This document shows positions 1 through 12,100 of a stretch of DNA of 64,000 bases, piece by piece (position 1 is the first letter of the stretch; each line of letters begins with the position of its first letter). The notes under the pieces are model-generated. The model was not told the origin of the DNA. It made no database searches and worked only from the letters and a program-made list of their open reading frames with translations. The position numbers were made by a program, and so were the translations under genes. This DNA is from Sipunculus nudus (lineage: Eukaryota > Annelida > Sipuncula > Golfingiida > Sipunculidae): contig CM049309.1 in the NCBI GenBank assembly GCA_026874595.1, positions 23,999,033 to 24,063,032 of the forward strand, in the 5' to 3' direction.

Positions 1-868
1 GGGCAAGCTACACTGTTCCATTCCTTTCTAAAATCAACATCAAGTAATATATCCCTTTTGGTAAAATATTTATTATTTAAAGTCTGAAATTTACTAATGA
101 AGTAGGCCTATAGTCCGTTTCATCCCCTCATGTCCACCTGTTTTTTGCTATGAAAATTTTTATTACGTACATTTCAAGGGAAACAGTTATAGTGTAGAGG
201 AGAGGATTACAGAACCTAATTTCAACTAGGTAACTAAATTCCTATCTTATGCCATATTTGAGTAACAGAATTTTCTGAAAATATGAGAAATCAGTCTACA
301 TTTTACAACATATCAGACCCACTTATGGCGGTCAAGGTCATTGGTCACATGCAAAAACAGCCTCAGCTGAGAGCAGCTGATTGGATGACCTCATGTAAAC
401 ACTCTAAAAAATATAACCAGCTAAAACTAAGATGGCTACTTATGGAGGGATACACCATATCTGCCAGATCATGATAAAGAGACAAAAATGTTGTGAAACA
501 TAAACGGGGGATTTATTGTAAAATTCTTAACTGCCATATTAGGTTGTCACTTCCACATGTGTTTTCTTGGAAAATATTGAAAAATATAAACTTTTAAGTA
601 AATCATCTACAAAAAACAGGTGGACAGCAGGTGGTGAAATGGATTATAACTGTCATGATTCGAGCATTGAATTGAAGGTAAAAAAATGGATTATTTGAAT
701 CAATTCAAAGGCCCCTCAAAATTCACAGGCCTTACAATATAATTTTACTACTTTATAAAAAATTGGTGGAATATCTACATATCTACTTGTCTGGTCCCAA
801 GACACTTTATTCTGATTCGTTCTGCTACTTGACACATCAACACAGTTGTGGATTCAGTAACAACATAT
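1..868. other. Upstream intergenic sequence, nothing recognised
   Basis: AT-rich sequence with no convincing reading frame, RNA gene or repeat structure. The open frame at 283-474 has no recognisable product. Confidence 0.5.
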
Positions 869-1143
869 CTAGGCCTATTTAAATTGGTTTAGGGACATAT
901 CGGCCGCCGTCGACATCGGCCGCCGGCCTCAAATGGACCATGTCGGCCGCCAGCGACCAGCGGGAGGCAATATCGGCTGCCAGCTGCAATAGCCCACAAG
1001 CCCGTATTAACTCTGCCAAGTCAACCATATCGGCCGCGGAAAGAACTATGCCACCATATCGGCCGCCGCCTCTTCATCATACGTTTCATTGGATAGGCCT
1101 AATCTATAGTCTTTCTCTCCTTCTCTCTCTCTCTCTTATATTG

Positions 1144-1146
<3 letters not shown>

Positions 1147-1194
<48 letters not shown>
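1147..1194. repeat. (TA)n microsatellite
   Basis: Uninterrupted alternating TA tract of about 24 units inside the long-TIR element. Confidence 0.95.
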
Positions 1195-1198
<4 letters not shown>

Positions 1199-1753
1199 TA
1201 CCTAAAAAAAATACTAAAGCAAACTAATAAAAATGTAAATAAATTAATAAACCAAATCACTGACTCATCTTCCAAATAAGTTATTTTGAAATATTTGTTT
1301 CAATATTTCACAGGGATTTCAGATATTTGCAACATTCTCTCTCTCTCTATTGAGGCGACTAATGGAAAAATTGTTCAAATTGTGATAAAAGTACCAAATT
1401 TGGTACAGTTGTAGCATTGTACACTGGCTTTCATTTAAGAAATAGTTCCATGAAATATTCATGGTATTTCAGGGGTGGATCCTGCAATTATTTTTGGGGT
1501 ACCGATGAATAATTAAATAATTGATAAATAATGTCTAATCTAAAACTGTTCGATCAAGGCCTTTTTTTGCAGCACATGGAATACAGAAGTCTGCTGATGC
1601 TTAAACTTTACCTTTAAGTGAAGTTAATTCAGTTTAACAAGCGACTAGATTAATGGAGCAGGATGTATTTTTTTATCAAGTATTGTGCAGAACTAACGCG
1701 ATTTAGCACGCCTTTTTAATTTTGTTAACATATACATATCGCAATCTTGTTTC

Positions 1754-2125
1754 ATGTCAGAATTCCAATATGGCCACCACAGCCCAATCGCTGATTTTCT
1801 TTCGCACGTGATAACTCAACAAAAACAACATACTTGAGCTTTCCCAAATTCACAGGGATGATTGGTATATACGGGTCTTCAGACCTATTGAATTACAGAC
1901 TTGTCGGATTTCATATACGGCCACCAGGTCATAATGAGTGATTTGCTTTCGCATCGGATATCTCATCAAGAACATGCTAAGCTTGATCTTTATCATTTTC
2001 TCAGGGATCATTGGTGCCTATGCGGACTCAGTCTCTTTCCAATAACAGACATGTCAGAATTCCAATATGGCTCCCAGAGCACAATTGGGGATTTTCTTTT
2101 AAGCGCGTTTGCAAAATGCTCGTAG
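1754..2125. repeat. About 148-bp degenerate tandem repeat, 2.5 copies
   Basis: Copies start at 1754, 1901 and 2051 (spacing 147 and 150). Each begins with a version of ATGTCAGAATTCCAATATGG and then ATTTTCTTTCGCA; copies one and two also contain CAGGGATSATTGGT. Open frames here are by-products of the repeat. Confidence 0.75.
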
Positions 2126-2187
2126 TCACACTGAATAAAAAAAGCTTTCAATTCATATAAAATATTGAATGAAAATTGATATGTACA

Positions 2188-2231
2188 GAGAGAGAGAGAG
2201 AGGGGGGGGGGGAGAGAAAGAGAGAGAGAGG
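2188..2231. repeat. (GA)n / poly-G low-complexity tract
   Basis: AG dinucleotides interrupted by a run of G's, in the inner part of the right TIR of the 869-2511 element; the left TIR has the matching CT-rich tract. Confidence 0.9.
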
Positions 2232-2511
2232 GAGCTAGACTATAAATTATGCAACGTAAAGCCCTCAAATTCCTACAGGTTTATGCACTTAGCAGCCTTA
2301 TGAAGAGGCGGCAGCCGATATGGTGGCCTAGTTCTTTTCGCAGCCGATATGGTTGATTTGATAGAATTTATAAACGGGCTTGTGGGCCATTGCAGCTGGC
2401 GGCTGATATTGCCTCCCGCTGGGCGCAGGCGGCCGACATGGTCCATTTGAGGCCGGCGGCCGATGTCGACGGCGGCCGATATGTCCCTATACCATTTAAA
2501 TTTAGGCTAAA

Positions 2512-2869
2512 GCACATTTTTAAAGAATATTTTTTTTGAGTAATTATCGCGAAAAAAACATGCAGACAAGAGTTTTGGCACAGACTATACAGTAGAACAG
2601 AAATCATAAATTTAAAAATGATTGATAAATCATTAATCAATAAATATCAAATATTGACATATTATTGTATCAATTGACAATTATTGTTCATTAAAAGTCA
2701 AAATTTTAATATAAAGATGAGAATATTTTAACTTATTTGGAACACAAACACTGAAACTGTCTGGCAATTTTAAAATATTTGCTTATGTATCCATTTTGTT
2801 TGCTTATTCTTGAAGGACACGGCAGTTTAACTTCCCACTTACCCTGGCTTGTTTGTTCGGTTCCAAAGC
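2512..2869. other. Intergenic sequence between transposon and promoter
   Basis: AT-rich up to about 2800, then rising CpG content toward the promoter. No gene or repeat seen. Confidence 0.5.
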
Positions 2870-3099
2870 AAGTGGCTGCCTCCATATTGACGCCATGTCC
2901 ATGTCGCCTCAGTAACGGCTCGGCGGAAAGCTCCGAACACAGCACGGTCATAGCCGAATAATGTCACGTGACTAAAAGAAAATGGCGGTCGCAGAAACCG
3001 TGTTGTTCTAACGTTGTGTTGACGGTGAATGATTTTCAGTATTTTGTTTGGTTATAGGCAACAGAAGGATCGCTAGAAAAGACATACAGAACCATTGCA
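2870..3099 (+). promoter_or_regulatory. Putative promoter and 5' UTR of the ASXL gene
   Basis: This short stretch is visibly richer in CpG than its surroundings and lies just upstream of the first coding exon. It contains a palindromic E-box GTCACGTGAC at 2963-2972 and AAAATGGCGG at 2979-2988, which resembles the YY1 site often found at TATA-less housekeeping promoters. No TATA box is evident. A TTGGTTATAG at about 3050-3059 could be the acceptor of an intron inside the 5' UTR. The transcription start itself cannot be read from the sequence. Confidence 0.5.
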
Positions 3100-3174
3100 A
3101 TGCAATCAGACGGATCAAAAGAAAGATGCAGTCGCCGCAAAAAAGGCCGTACATGGGTAGAGGCTGCAAAGACG
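3100..3174 (+). CDS. ASXL: ASXL coding exon 1 (start codon, start of HARE-HTH)
   Basis: ATG at 3100 opens a short basic N-terminus ([19 protein letters not shown]) that runs straight into VEAAKT, the conserved start of the HARE-HTH domain. Human ASXL proteins likewise begin with a short Lys/Arg-rich leader before RTW. The donor is GTGCGT at 3175 and the exon ends in phase 0. The start was chosen because it is the only ATG that gives a family-like length ahead of the domain; upstream 5' UTR splicing remains possible. Confidence 0.88.
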
Positions 3175-6100
3175 GTGCGTGGTCATGGCTTCTTTTCGAA
3201 CCGATGCGATAAAAGTGAACCCAGAGAGTGCAATGAGTGATTCAGTTTTCACACCAATTTCACAATGTTACCATTTGTTTTTCCCGCTGGTTCCCTAGTT
3301 GAGGAGTTATGTGGTTTCATTGGGAGTCACTGTGCACGCTAGCGCAATTTTTGGCAGTTAGAATGACTTCTAAGCAGGAATTGTCCTGTTGAGATGTGTG
3401 TTCACTTTTCTTGACACGTCTTCATATAATTTATAAATGTCATTCATTTATTTGCTTAATAGACCATTATTATCAGTTAAAATTATGCAAAACATTAAAT
3501 TTTTTTAATTCACTCAATTCCTTTCCCTATAATTATTTTTTCTAGGTAAGAACTGTTCAATGATGGAGGGGTGGGAGTGGTGGCTTTTTATGAATGCTAC
3601 ATGTTCTAACTTTTATACATAAAGATATTTTTTACATTCACAATCAGATTCATTGTTATTGATCATGAATAAAAAATGTATATCTGAACTAAACTATGGG
3701 GCTGGTGTCATTATGAAATTAGTGATGTCGACTGGTGTGGACAGGTTATGCCTATTTTAACAAATTTGGGGTGAAAATTGTAAATTAAAAAAAAAAAACA
3801 GGCCTATTACCAACCTACAACTGGAAATAAAAATTGCTCATTTACCACTAACCATTTTGTAAATTATAGCTTAACTGACTATATAATTCATCTGAGCTAT
3901 TCTCAGCAAGAGCAACCACCCTTTGTCCAACGCCTGCCCATGGAACTAGCAAGGTTTGAAACCATTTGACCTACAAATCCATAATTCTATATATATACTG
4001 TTAGATGTCCCTAAGTTCTCCCACCAAACCCAAAATGTTTCACAGTTACTTTATTCCTTCGTGAAATTTACCAGAAAAAAATTCTGTGTAACTATAGAAA
4101 TAGTGCCTACTGTTCAGGACGCCTTTATGGTCTACTATCGACACATGTTTTAAAAATGTTCCAATAATAGATCCAGCTTACTCCTAGGTATGTTAATTGT
4201 ATTCTATAGCCTTTTAGCCTATCTCTCAGCCTGCAATGATGTACAATTTAACTTTTCTTTGCGCGATTCAAATTGCTCATATCCCCTGCCTGTTTACTCC
4301 ACTTGGCTTATGTGCATATGTCCTGTCTACATCATTCACAACCATTGTCTTGCACCCTCAAAGCATTTTTGTGCACACAGATCATGGTTTTCCCATGCAT
4401 ATTTGGTGTATTTCAAGGGTACTAATAAACCAGAAATCATCCCTTGTTGGTTCACTGAACGAGACGAAGTGAGCTATACTGGTAGGTAGTTAACAAACAA
4501 CTAAAGGTTAATCTTTTAAAGTTTTTGCGACGTCAGGGTGCAAAGCTAAAACAAAAATGAACTCTCATTTTAATAACTACGACCAATTCTCACACGCACA
4601 AACAATCATCACCTCAGGTCATTTAGTTCCCTCTGAACTTCCAGACGATAGTAGATTTAAATATCCCCACTTCACCTCTCACCTCTTCACAGTGTGTACT
4701 AATAATATATGAATTTCTCATTACAGGTACCACCAGACCGAGACACAGGTGCATAAGGCAGACATACTGTCTAGATATCATTACCACTTACACATAGGCA
4801 CCAAGAATTTTTTCATTGATTAAGACGTAGGCACTAATTCTATAGTTGCTCCCAAGTTTCTATTAAAAACTTTGTTACATTTCAGGACTGCCCAATACCA
4901 AAACCGCTTTTCTCTGTATAGCTCAGATGACTTACAGATGTTAAGTTACAACAATGGTCCTTTGTACATTGGCAATCCATTAACTGGACTTATTTTGAAA
5001 CTGTAAGACCTGCAAATCTGAAATTCAACACACAACTAGATGAGCATTTCTGCCAAACCAAAAACTTGGTAAATGCGACAAAATTAAAACATTCAAGAAT
5101 GTTTCTGAATCCAATTCTCTAGTTATACCATCATATTTAAATGGATCTGCTTGTTTTGTAGGTTCTGGAGAAGTTTCCACAGACACCCATGACCCATAAA
5201 GAAATACTAAGGCACATTCAAGAAGAAGGGCTCAAGGAAATAAGGTACATGATTTCTCATTTTAATTCAGTAAGCCAAACCAACAGAAGAGATCACCCTG
5301 TGTTTGAGAAACATGCTCATCAGCTGCCACTCAAGATATGGACTTGAAAATTCAGCTTGTTTTGTTGAGTTTAATGTCAAATCTCTCAACATAGACCTGG
5401 CCGAGGCTCAATTATACCTAGTACTTCCATACGCCTACAACAAAATCGCAAATTTAGTCAATTGACTGAATTGTATCATTTTGCATTAGTACTAATAATA
5501 CATACAAAAGATTACAGTTTGGTTGAATAAAATTTGATTAGCTCATTGATTTTGACTGGTTTATATGTAGTATGAGATTGTGATGCCACTTGTATTTAAG
5601 TTCATTATTCGGAACTGCAAGGTCAAACCTGTGGTACTATACAGAATCTGTGAACCCCATATCATTTGAAGTACTGCACAAACATTTCATGCCACACCTT
5701 CACTCTTTCAAATACTGCTTCCCTGATGATAAGGGGAGAACCCTGTTGGGTTGAGTTCACAGGTTAGGAAGTTGGTTTATGCAACTTTTCACCCCAAACC
5801 TTCCATATTTGTCATAGGGCCTATCTACCAATAATGGAAGAAAACTTGATTTTAAGGTCAAAGGTCAAGGTCACAGGTCCACTTCTTAAAAAGCTTGTGG
5901 ACACTGAAGCCAAACTTTTCCTTACAAACCTTGTATCTTTTGTTTATGACTGACCAACCAATAGGGGAAGAACACTGTTGCTTTTAAAGGGACATAATCA
6001 GGAGCAATATTATACCTATTCTTTCGCACTATCAGTTCGGTTTTCCTTTATAGAAAAGTTTCCCACCAGAAACCTCCAAGCACACAGTCTCATTTCCTGG

Positions 6101-9100
6101 CAAACAGCTAACACCTTGTTATGGCTCTTCGTGTTGGTAAACACAGTCCACATTTGTTTGTTTACCATAACTAGACCGCGTGACTGGAGGTCCAGTTAAG
6201 AGGGGAAATACATGCTGTTTCAGGCAGTGGGAACCAGGGTTGTTTGTGAATCCCCATGATGGGAATTCCCGCCCTGGGAAATACAGCTCAGATTCTACCA
6301 TCTGGGAAATACCCCCTGGATAATAATAATGTGAGTGAGAAATAAGGAAAAACCCTCTCTCAATATGTGTTTTATTCAACTCACTCTTATCTAGACTGGC
6401 CCAATCAATGAAATGGCTCTTAATTGTTGCCTCTGACAGAGAAACCAAACGTTCTCTCACTATATCCCACGTATAGTGTCGGTATCGCCACCTCTAGGTT
6501 ACTTCTATAACTAATTACCACTCGCTGACCCTCTTATTTCATCGACTGGTAAACTTGGCTGTACCGGACAGTCAGCGCCATACATAACCGCCTCACTGAA
6601 CTAAGGCCTTTCCCAGTGACGTACAGAGTAATTATAGTTGTCTTTCCCAGAATTTTTTTTTTTCAAACCAACATGGGTTATCCAGTAACCGCTTGTTGTG
6701 GGGTTCTAGCTTGCTTTTTATATACCCATTTAATCAGTCTTAATATTTCAAGGTCCGTGGCTATTTTAAGACTTTTTTAACACTATATTATCTATATATA
6801 ACCCTCAGCCTCAATGAGTCGGTGTCATAGTTAATCAGCCATCACTTTTCGAAGCAGGCCAGTTTGAAAATGTAACTCTAGCTCAGCCAATCAGCGTGAG
6901 ATATACAGGTCCACACCAGACAAATGCAGTCATGTACCGGCTGGCTTAAACGATCAGCGTGTTGGCAGCTTAACAGGGGCAGGACTTCAAGTGTAACTTG
7001 AACACTAACAAATACACCATACAAAATAGATATGACGGTGTCTACAAAGTACAATGCACTTTCATTTGGCCCATGGACCCTAGTGTTCGACAGCAGAGAT
7101 ATATCATAGGACACAAAGGTCCATGTATGGACTTTCTGTAAACATGATTTCAGTGCGAATGTTACCAAGCGGGTTGAGCTGTCTATTGCTATTTTGACAG
7201 CTTCTAGCGTCCACATAGCAACGATGCTGTTCATAGGAAGCGTGACAGCCTGATATGCAAATGTGAGGGAATCATCAGGAGACTTGTGACGCCCTAATAT
7301 TCAAATATCAGGGATTCACCATGCGGACTTTACAGGGCTTTAGTGATAAGAGGTGGCACTATGTTAGCTCTAACCCAAGCCATCAAAGACAAAACAGCTT
7401 ATCAAAGCAGGCAGGGTAAAGAACAGTAGTTACATCATTAGTTTATACTACCCCAAATATGAGGGCTTTCTGAGACCTTAGACCCGATTAAAATGTTTTG
7501 CATAGGGAGCACCCAGGGAACGGGCCTCATACCCTTCCAACTGGAGCACTTGGAGGGCTTTATACATCTTCAGTCAGTTGGTCTGCTGAATTAAAATATA
7601 AAAATATCCTGATTTTCGTAATGTTAATCATGTTGAACATTATACTTACTTCATGTAACTCGAAGAATGAAGACAGTACTTGAAGTTAAGAACAATGATT
7701 ACGTATGGAGTTTCAGTTAATCGAGGAAAATTGCTACCTGTGACACCTGTTTGAACAATGAATAGGGATGGGGAGGATTCTTGGTTATATTTTAATCGGT
7801 ATTTTAGGTGAATGCTAAAAGAAATAAACATATTTTCCCTTCCTATGTCTGTTTTGAACCATCTTGTCAACTGGGTTTATGTTTATCTCTGGAGATTGTC
7901 ACTGCTATGTTCCTTACATCCCTCTATGTATGGTCTCAATGATGGAGTCTCCTTTGCTTCATGAAGTTAAAAGTTATACACTTTGTGTATTGGGTGATTG
8001 CAGTTAAAAAAAAAGCATATGCAGTAAGCAGCAGTTTGGTCATGGTTTTCTGGCATCTAAATGTCATGGCTCATCTGTCACTTGTTGAGAATAAGAGATT
8101 GCCATTTGGTTTAACTTATAAACGTCTTGTTTGATTACCAGATGTTTTGTATATATTATGATCTTCTGAGATAAGAATCAGGAGGTACCCTTTGCTGAGT
8201 TCCTGTGTATAAACTGGTTTTTTTACTCAGCTGACCATAGGTCATCTGAGCTATAGCCATCAACTTTTGTCCATCGTGTGTCTGATCGTCTATCTTTCCG
8301 TCCATTAATTAGGCACAGATCATAACCATTTGACCTAGAAATTTCTTACTTGACATCATAGTAGGATTTTTGTGAATATCTTTGCATTCCAAAAAGTAGG
8401 TCACAGTGACCTATATTTTGTGAGTTACACACATTTTTGTATGATTTTAGCACCTAGAAAATCAAACTTGTGTGACTGTTCTGGGCTGCAAAACAAAACT
8501 TTTGCACTCAACCCTAAAACTAAAACATTGTGTTCAACTGCACATATGCACTGCACAAAAATTGAAAAAAAATTGGCCCAGTACATTCTTCAGAAGTGTT
8601 GCAGACAATTGGAAAATTTTTACATTTTCAGCTGAGGATATATGAAATTCATAATTCAGATAAGATATCTCAGTATTGATTGCAGGGGGACCTTTGAAAT
8701 TTGCAAGCTGATTCAGTGATCCCCCTGGGATTTGAAAAATATTCTCCACTTTTTTTTTTTCTGAAGAAAGTAACAACAGCCAGACATTCTTCACAAGATT
8801 TCCTTATATAACTTAGATTGCTAGGATATAATGATTAATAAGCTGTAAATTAAAAAAGAAGTCTGTATGCATAACCCTGCGTACGCGGTGAGCCAGTGAT
8901 TTCGTCTATGGAAAACCCCGCTGATATATACAAAGCGGGCCGGAGAAAAACACAGGCCAGGCGCACCTCGCATATAAGACACCAAAGCTTCAAAGCCGAC
9001 CCATGTACCAAGAAAATACATATTTGTGGGCTGCTTCTGTAGAGAACTTCGATATCACATCTGGAATATTTTTTAATCGGGTTTCTTTTTCATTATCTTG

Positions 9101-12100
9101 TCAGTGTGATCTGCTAAGCCTATAGGATCAGTTTAGAGTAGGGTCCTAGTCTATATCAATCTCGGACATCCAATCATTTGATGGCAATGTAGGTCAATGA
9201 AGACAGATCCAGTTGCACCATAACATATCAAACAAAGCTGATTGGCTAAATGTTCAGAAAGATCTCTGTCAGGAAACGTGCAATGAATGAGAGAAGAGGC
9301 AGAGAAGGAAAGGAAGCAACAAAACAAAAATGTCTGATCTGGCAATATTTTATTTTAACGGTCTCTGAAATACTCTCGCCAAAGTGACGGCTGCAATTAA
9401 TTTTAATTTCGTCATGGCGGCAATTCTCTCGTCAATGACGACCCTGATGAGCGCAGTGGGAACCCTTTCAGCTGAGGAAGACTGGTGCTGTCATTTACAT
9501 TTTCTTTATTTTTATGCACTTCTTTATTGTATTATTTTGTACTAAAAAATAACAGCTGCCCCTTTGTTATAAAGACACAAATTGTAATTGCTTGACATAG
9601 AAACTTTTTGTGTAATATCCTGGCATCTCCTTGCATCGGGTAAATTAGGTAACTGTGACCTATATTCTGTGAGTTGCATATATTTTGTGCATTTTGAGCA
9701 CTCTAAAATTTTTACATTACAGATTGCTGAAGTCAGCTGAGCGTCATGATCCATGGGTCACTTGTTGTTATTGCAGTAACGTGATGATCTGTGTGTCACT
9801 GTGACATATTTATGCCCCCACTGATTAGAGTTGTCTAATTAACAAAGTTTATACATTTTTATTTATAAAATTGAACGATAATTTATAACATACACCACAG
9901 ATGGAGTAAGAGCACAAAGCTATGTCCATAGAAAATTTGTTTTATGTTTAAGTGAGGGTTGTTTAAATTACCTATTTGATTAACCATATTTCTTCTATTT
10001 TAAACTGCATCTCTATTTTGAACCACTCCTAGACTTCACTGAAGTCTATGTTGAAATCCCGCCTAACACCCAAATACTGGTAGTTACCATTTGAACTGCA
10101 CCAGTTCTTTGAGGGTTGTAACTTTGTGACACCCAGAATCAGCACACTATCCCCGGGAATCCAGACACCCCTTACATGTTTTTTCATTTTATAAGCTGAT
10201 TAAATGCACTTATAATCTTTGCATCAGTTTCACAGGGACAAAAAAATCCTGTTACCTTCTGTGCTTACCTGAATACATTGAGTTACAAACTATCATATAA
10301 AAAATATGTAATTTAAGTGTCTCAAGTGGCTTTTTGCATTGGTATATTATATATATCATAAATATTTATCAATATATTAAGTCATATACATTACAAGCTA
10401 GCTCCAGTTTTAAGCGTTAATTTGGACCAACATTGTAAAAATAAAATACGATCTTTTATGAAACAGGGTTTTTATTTGTTGTAACTTTTCATAGCAAGTG
10501 AGGGGTAACTTCTCCTACTGGTAGGAATACTCATAAGTGGAAGAATCTGTTCAAGCTGGTCAAACAAATGATATAACACAGCAGGAGAAACATAGGTTTA
10601 CTACACAGTGGGTGATAGTGACATTAAAAAGAAGTTCTAAAGGTTTAATATCTAATATTCCTTGTATAAATGTCAAGGTATGAATGAGAAAATGGAAGGA
10701 ACCAGAATCTTACTGGGAGTGATTGGAATTCTCAATTCTCAGCAGGGAAAAAGGCTGCAGTTCATGCCAATTATTCAAATCATTTAAAAGAAATTCTTTG
10801 ATTATCTCATTTTTTTCCAAAATCAACTTTATCTTTTTATTTCATTAATTATTAATAAGTTATGGAAATGAAGCTGCACAAACATAAATCAGATTGTGAT
10901 AATCATTTTTAAAGAGCTTACAACTGCAAGTTGGAATTTAAGTATCATACCATCAGATTCCTAGTTCTCATCACCCTTTATTTACACCATCATTTTGTTA
11001 ACATCAGGAAAAGATTCTAGAGATAATCTTGCCACAGAATAAAAAAAAAATTCCATTCCATTGAAAAATCTCAGGAAACTCTGAAAAGTTACATCTGATA
11101 TCACAAACAGTGTTTTTAAAACTTAATATATGTTGCTGTCCAGGTGTTTATTATTATTTTAGTATTTTACAGACTTCTCTAAAACAACCCAACCATTCCT
11201 ATTAAAGAATATAATTTTACAGTCAATACCATGATTTTAAGCATCCAGACAGTCAGACAGGGCAAAAAACTTTACCGTTGGACCCAGAACCTTGTAATAT
11301 GACATCCATTGATGTCCATGGGACCATGGCAAGTCTCCCCTAAATGCTGTGATTTGTAGGGGAAAAAGCATGATTTTAGCGTCAATAAAGTCAGATGGGC
11401 ACAAATCAAGACTTTTGGACCTAGAACCTTCGAACTTAAAACTCAAGAACGCACAGGGCAAATCTCCTTCAGCACCTGAGATTAATTAGGTCATGGTGTC
11501 CCATATTCTGTGAGCTAAGAGCAGGAAACCTGATTTTGAGCACCCAGCGCACAAATTTAACTGTTGGTTCTGGTAATGTCTTCCTTAGTGTTGAGGGAGG
11601 TCATTGTAAAGTCTCCTTGGACATCTTAAGTAAGACCAGTATGACCTTTATTCTGCAGGATATGTGACAGACCATGATTTGAGCACCCTATAAAAAAGTT
11701 TGCTTATTTGGTGACAGTTGGACCTATAAACTTCATGTTACAATGAAGTTACAGGAGGAGATATAGTAATACCTCTCTGCGTCTGTCTGTCGATCAGTCC
11801 ATCTGGAATTGCCTTGTTAACCGATTTTAAGCAAAGCCATTTTACCAAAACCTTTCATCTTTCACATATGGTTAACCAACCCCCCCCCCCCCCCCTATGA
11901 AGAAGCCTATTGATTTGGAGATCATGGGGTCAAAGGTCAAGGCCATGGGATCCACTTCTCTAAAAAGTTTATGGATATATTTAAGCCAAAATGTTTGACT
12001 AAAAACTTTTCATCTTTCATATATGGTTCACCAACCCACAATCTGTGAAGTAGCTTATTGATTTTGAGGTCAAGCTGTCAAAGGTCAAGGCCATGGGACC

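Larger units (their letters stand above)
869..2511. mobile_element. Non-autonomous long-TIR DNA element with internal tandem repeats
   Basis: The ends 891-1077 and 2300-2488 are inverted copies of each other, about 190 bp at roughly 90% identity by eye. Weaker inverted similarity runs outward to about 869 and 2511, and inward to TC-rich/AG-rich tracts at about 1119-1136 and 2187-2231. Each TIR holds about six copies of a (A)TCGGCYGCC motif, plausible transposase-binding sites (inference). Between the TIRs lies a degenerate tandem repeat of about 148 bp starting at 1754, 1901 and 2051. There is no transposase frame. I could not define a target-site duplication, so the superfamily is open. Confidence 0.75.

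Noticed and set aside
2733-2961. Divergent small gene at the ASXL promoter (frames on both strands)
   Set aside because: Frames on both strands of a CpG-richer promoter region are expected by chance; nothing recognisable in either.
6119-7234. Minus-strand frames of 113 and 118 residues in intron 2
   Set aside because: No recognisable domain, no splice or promoter context, AT-rich intron sequence; likely chance.
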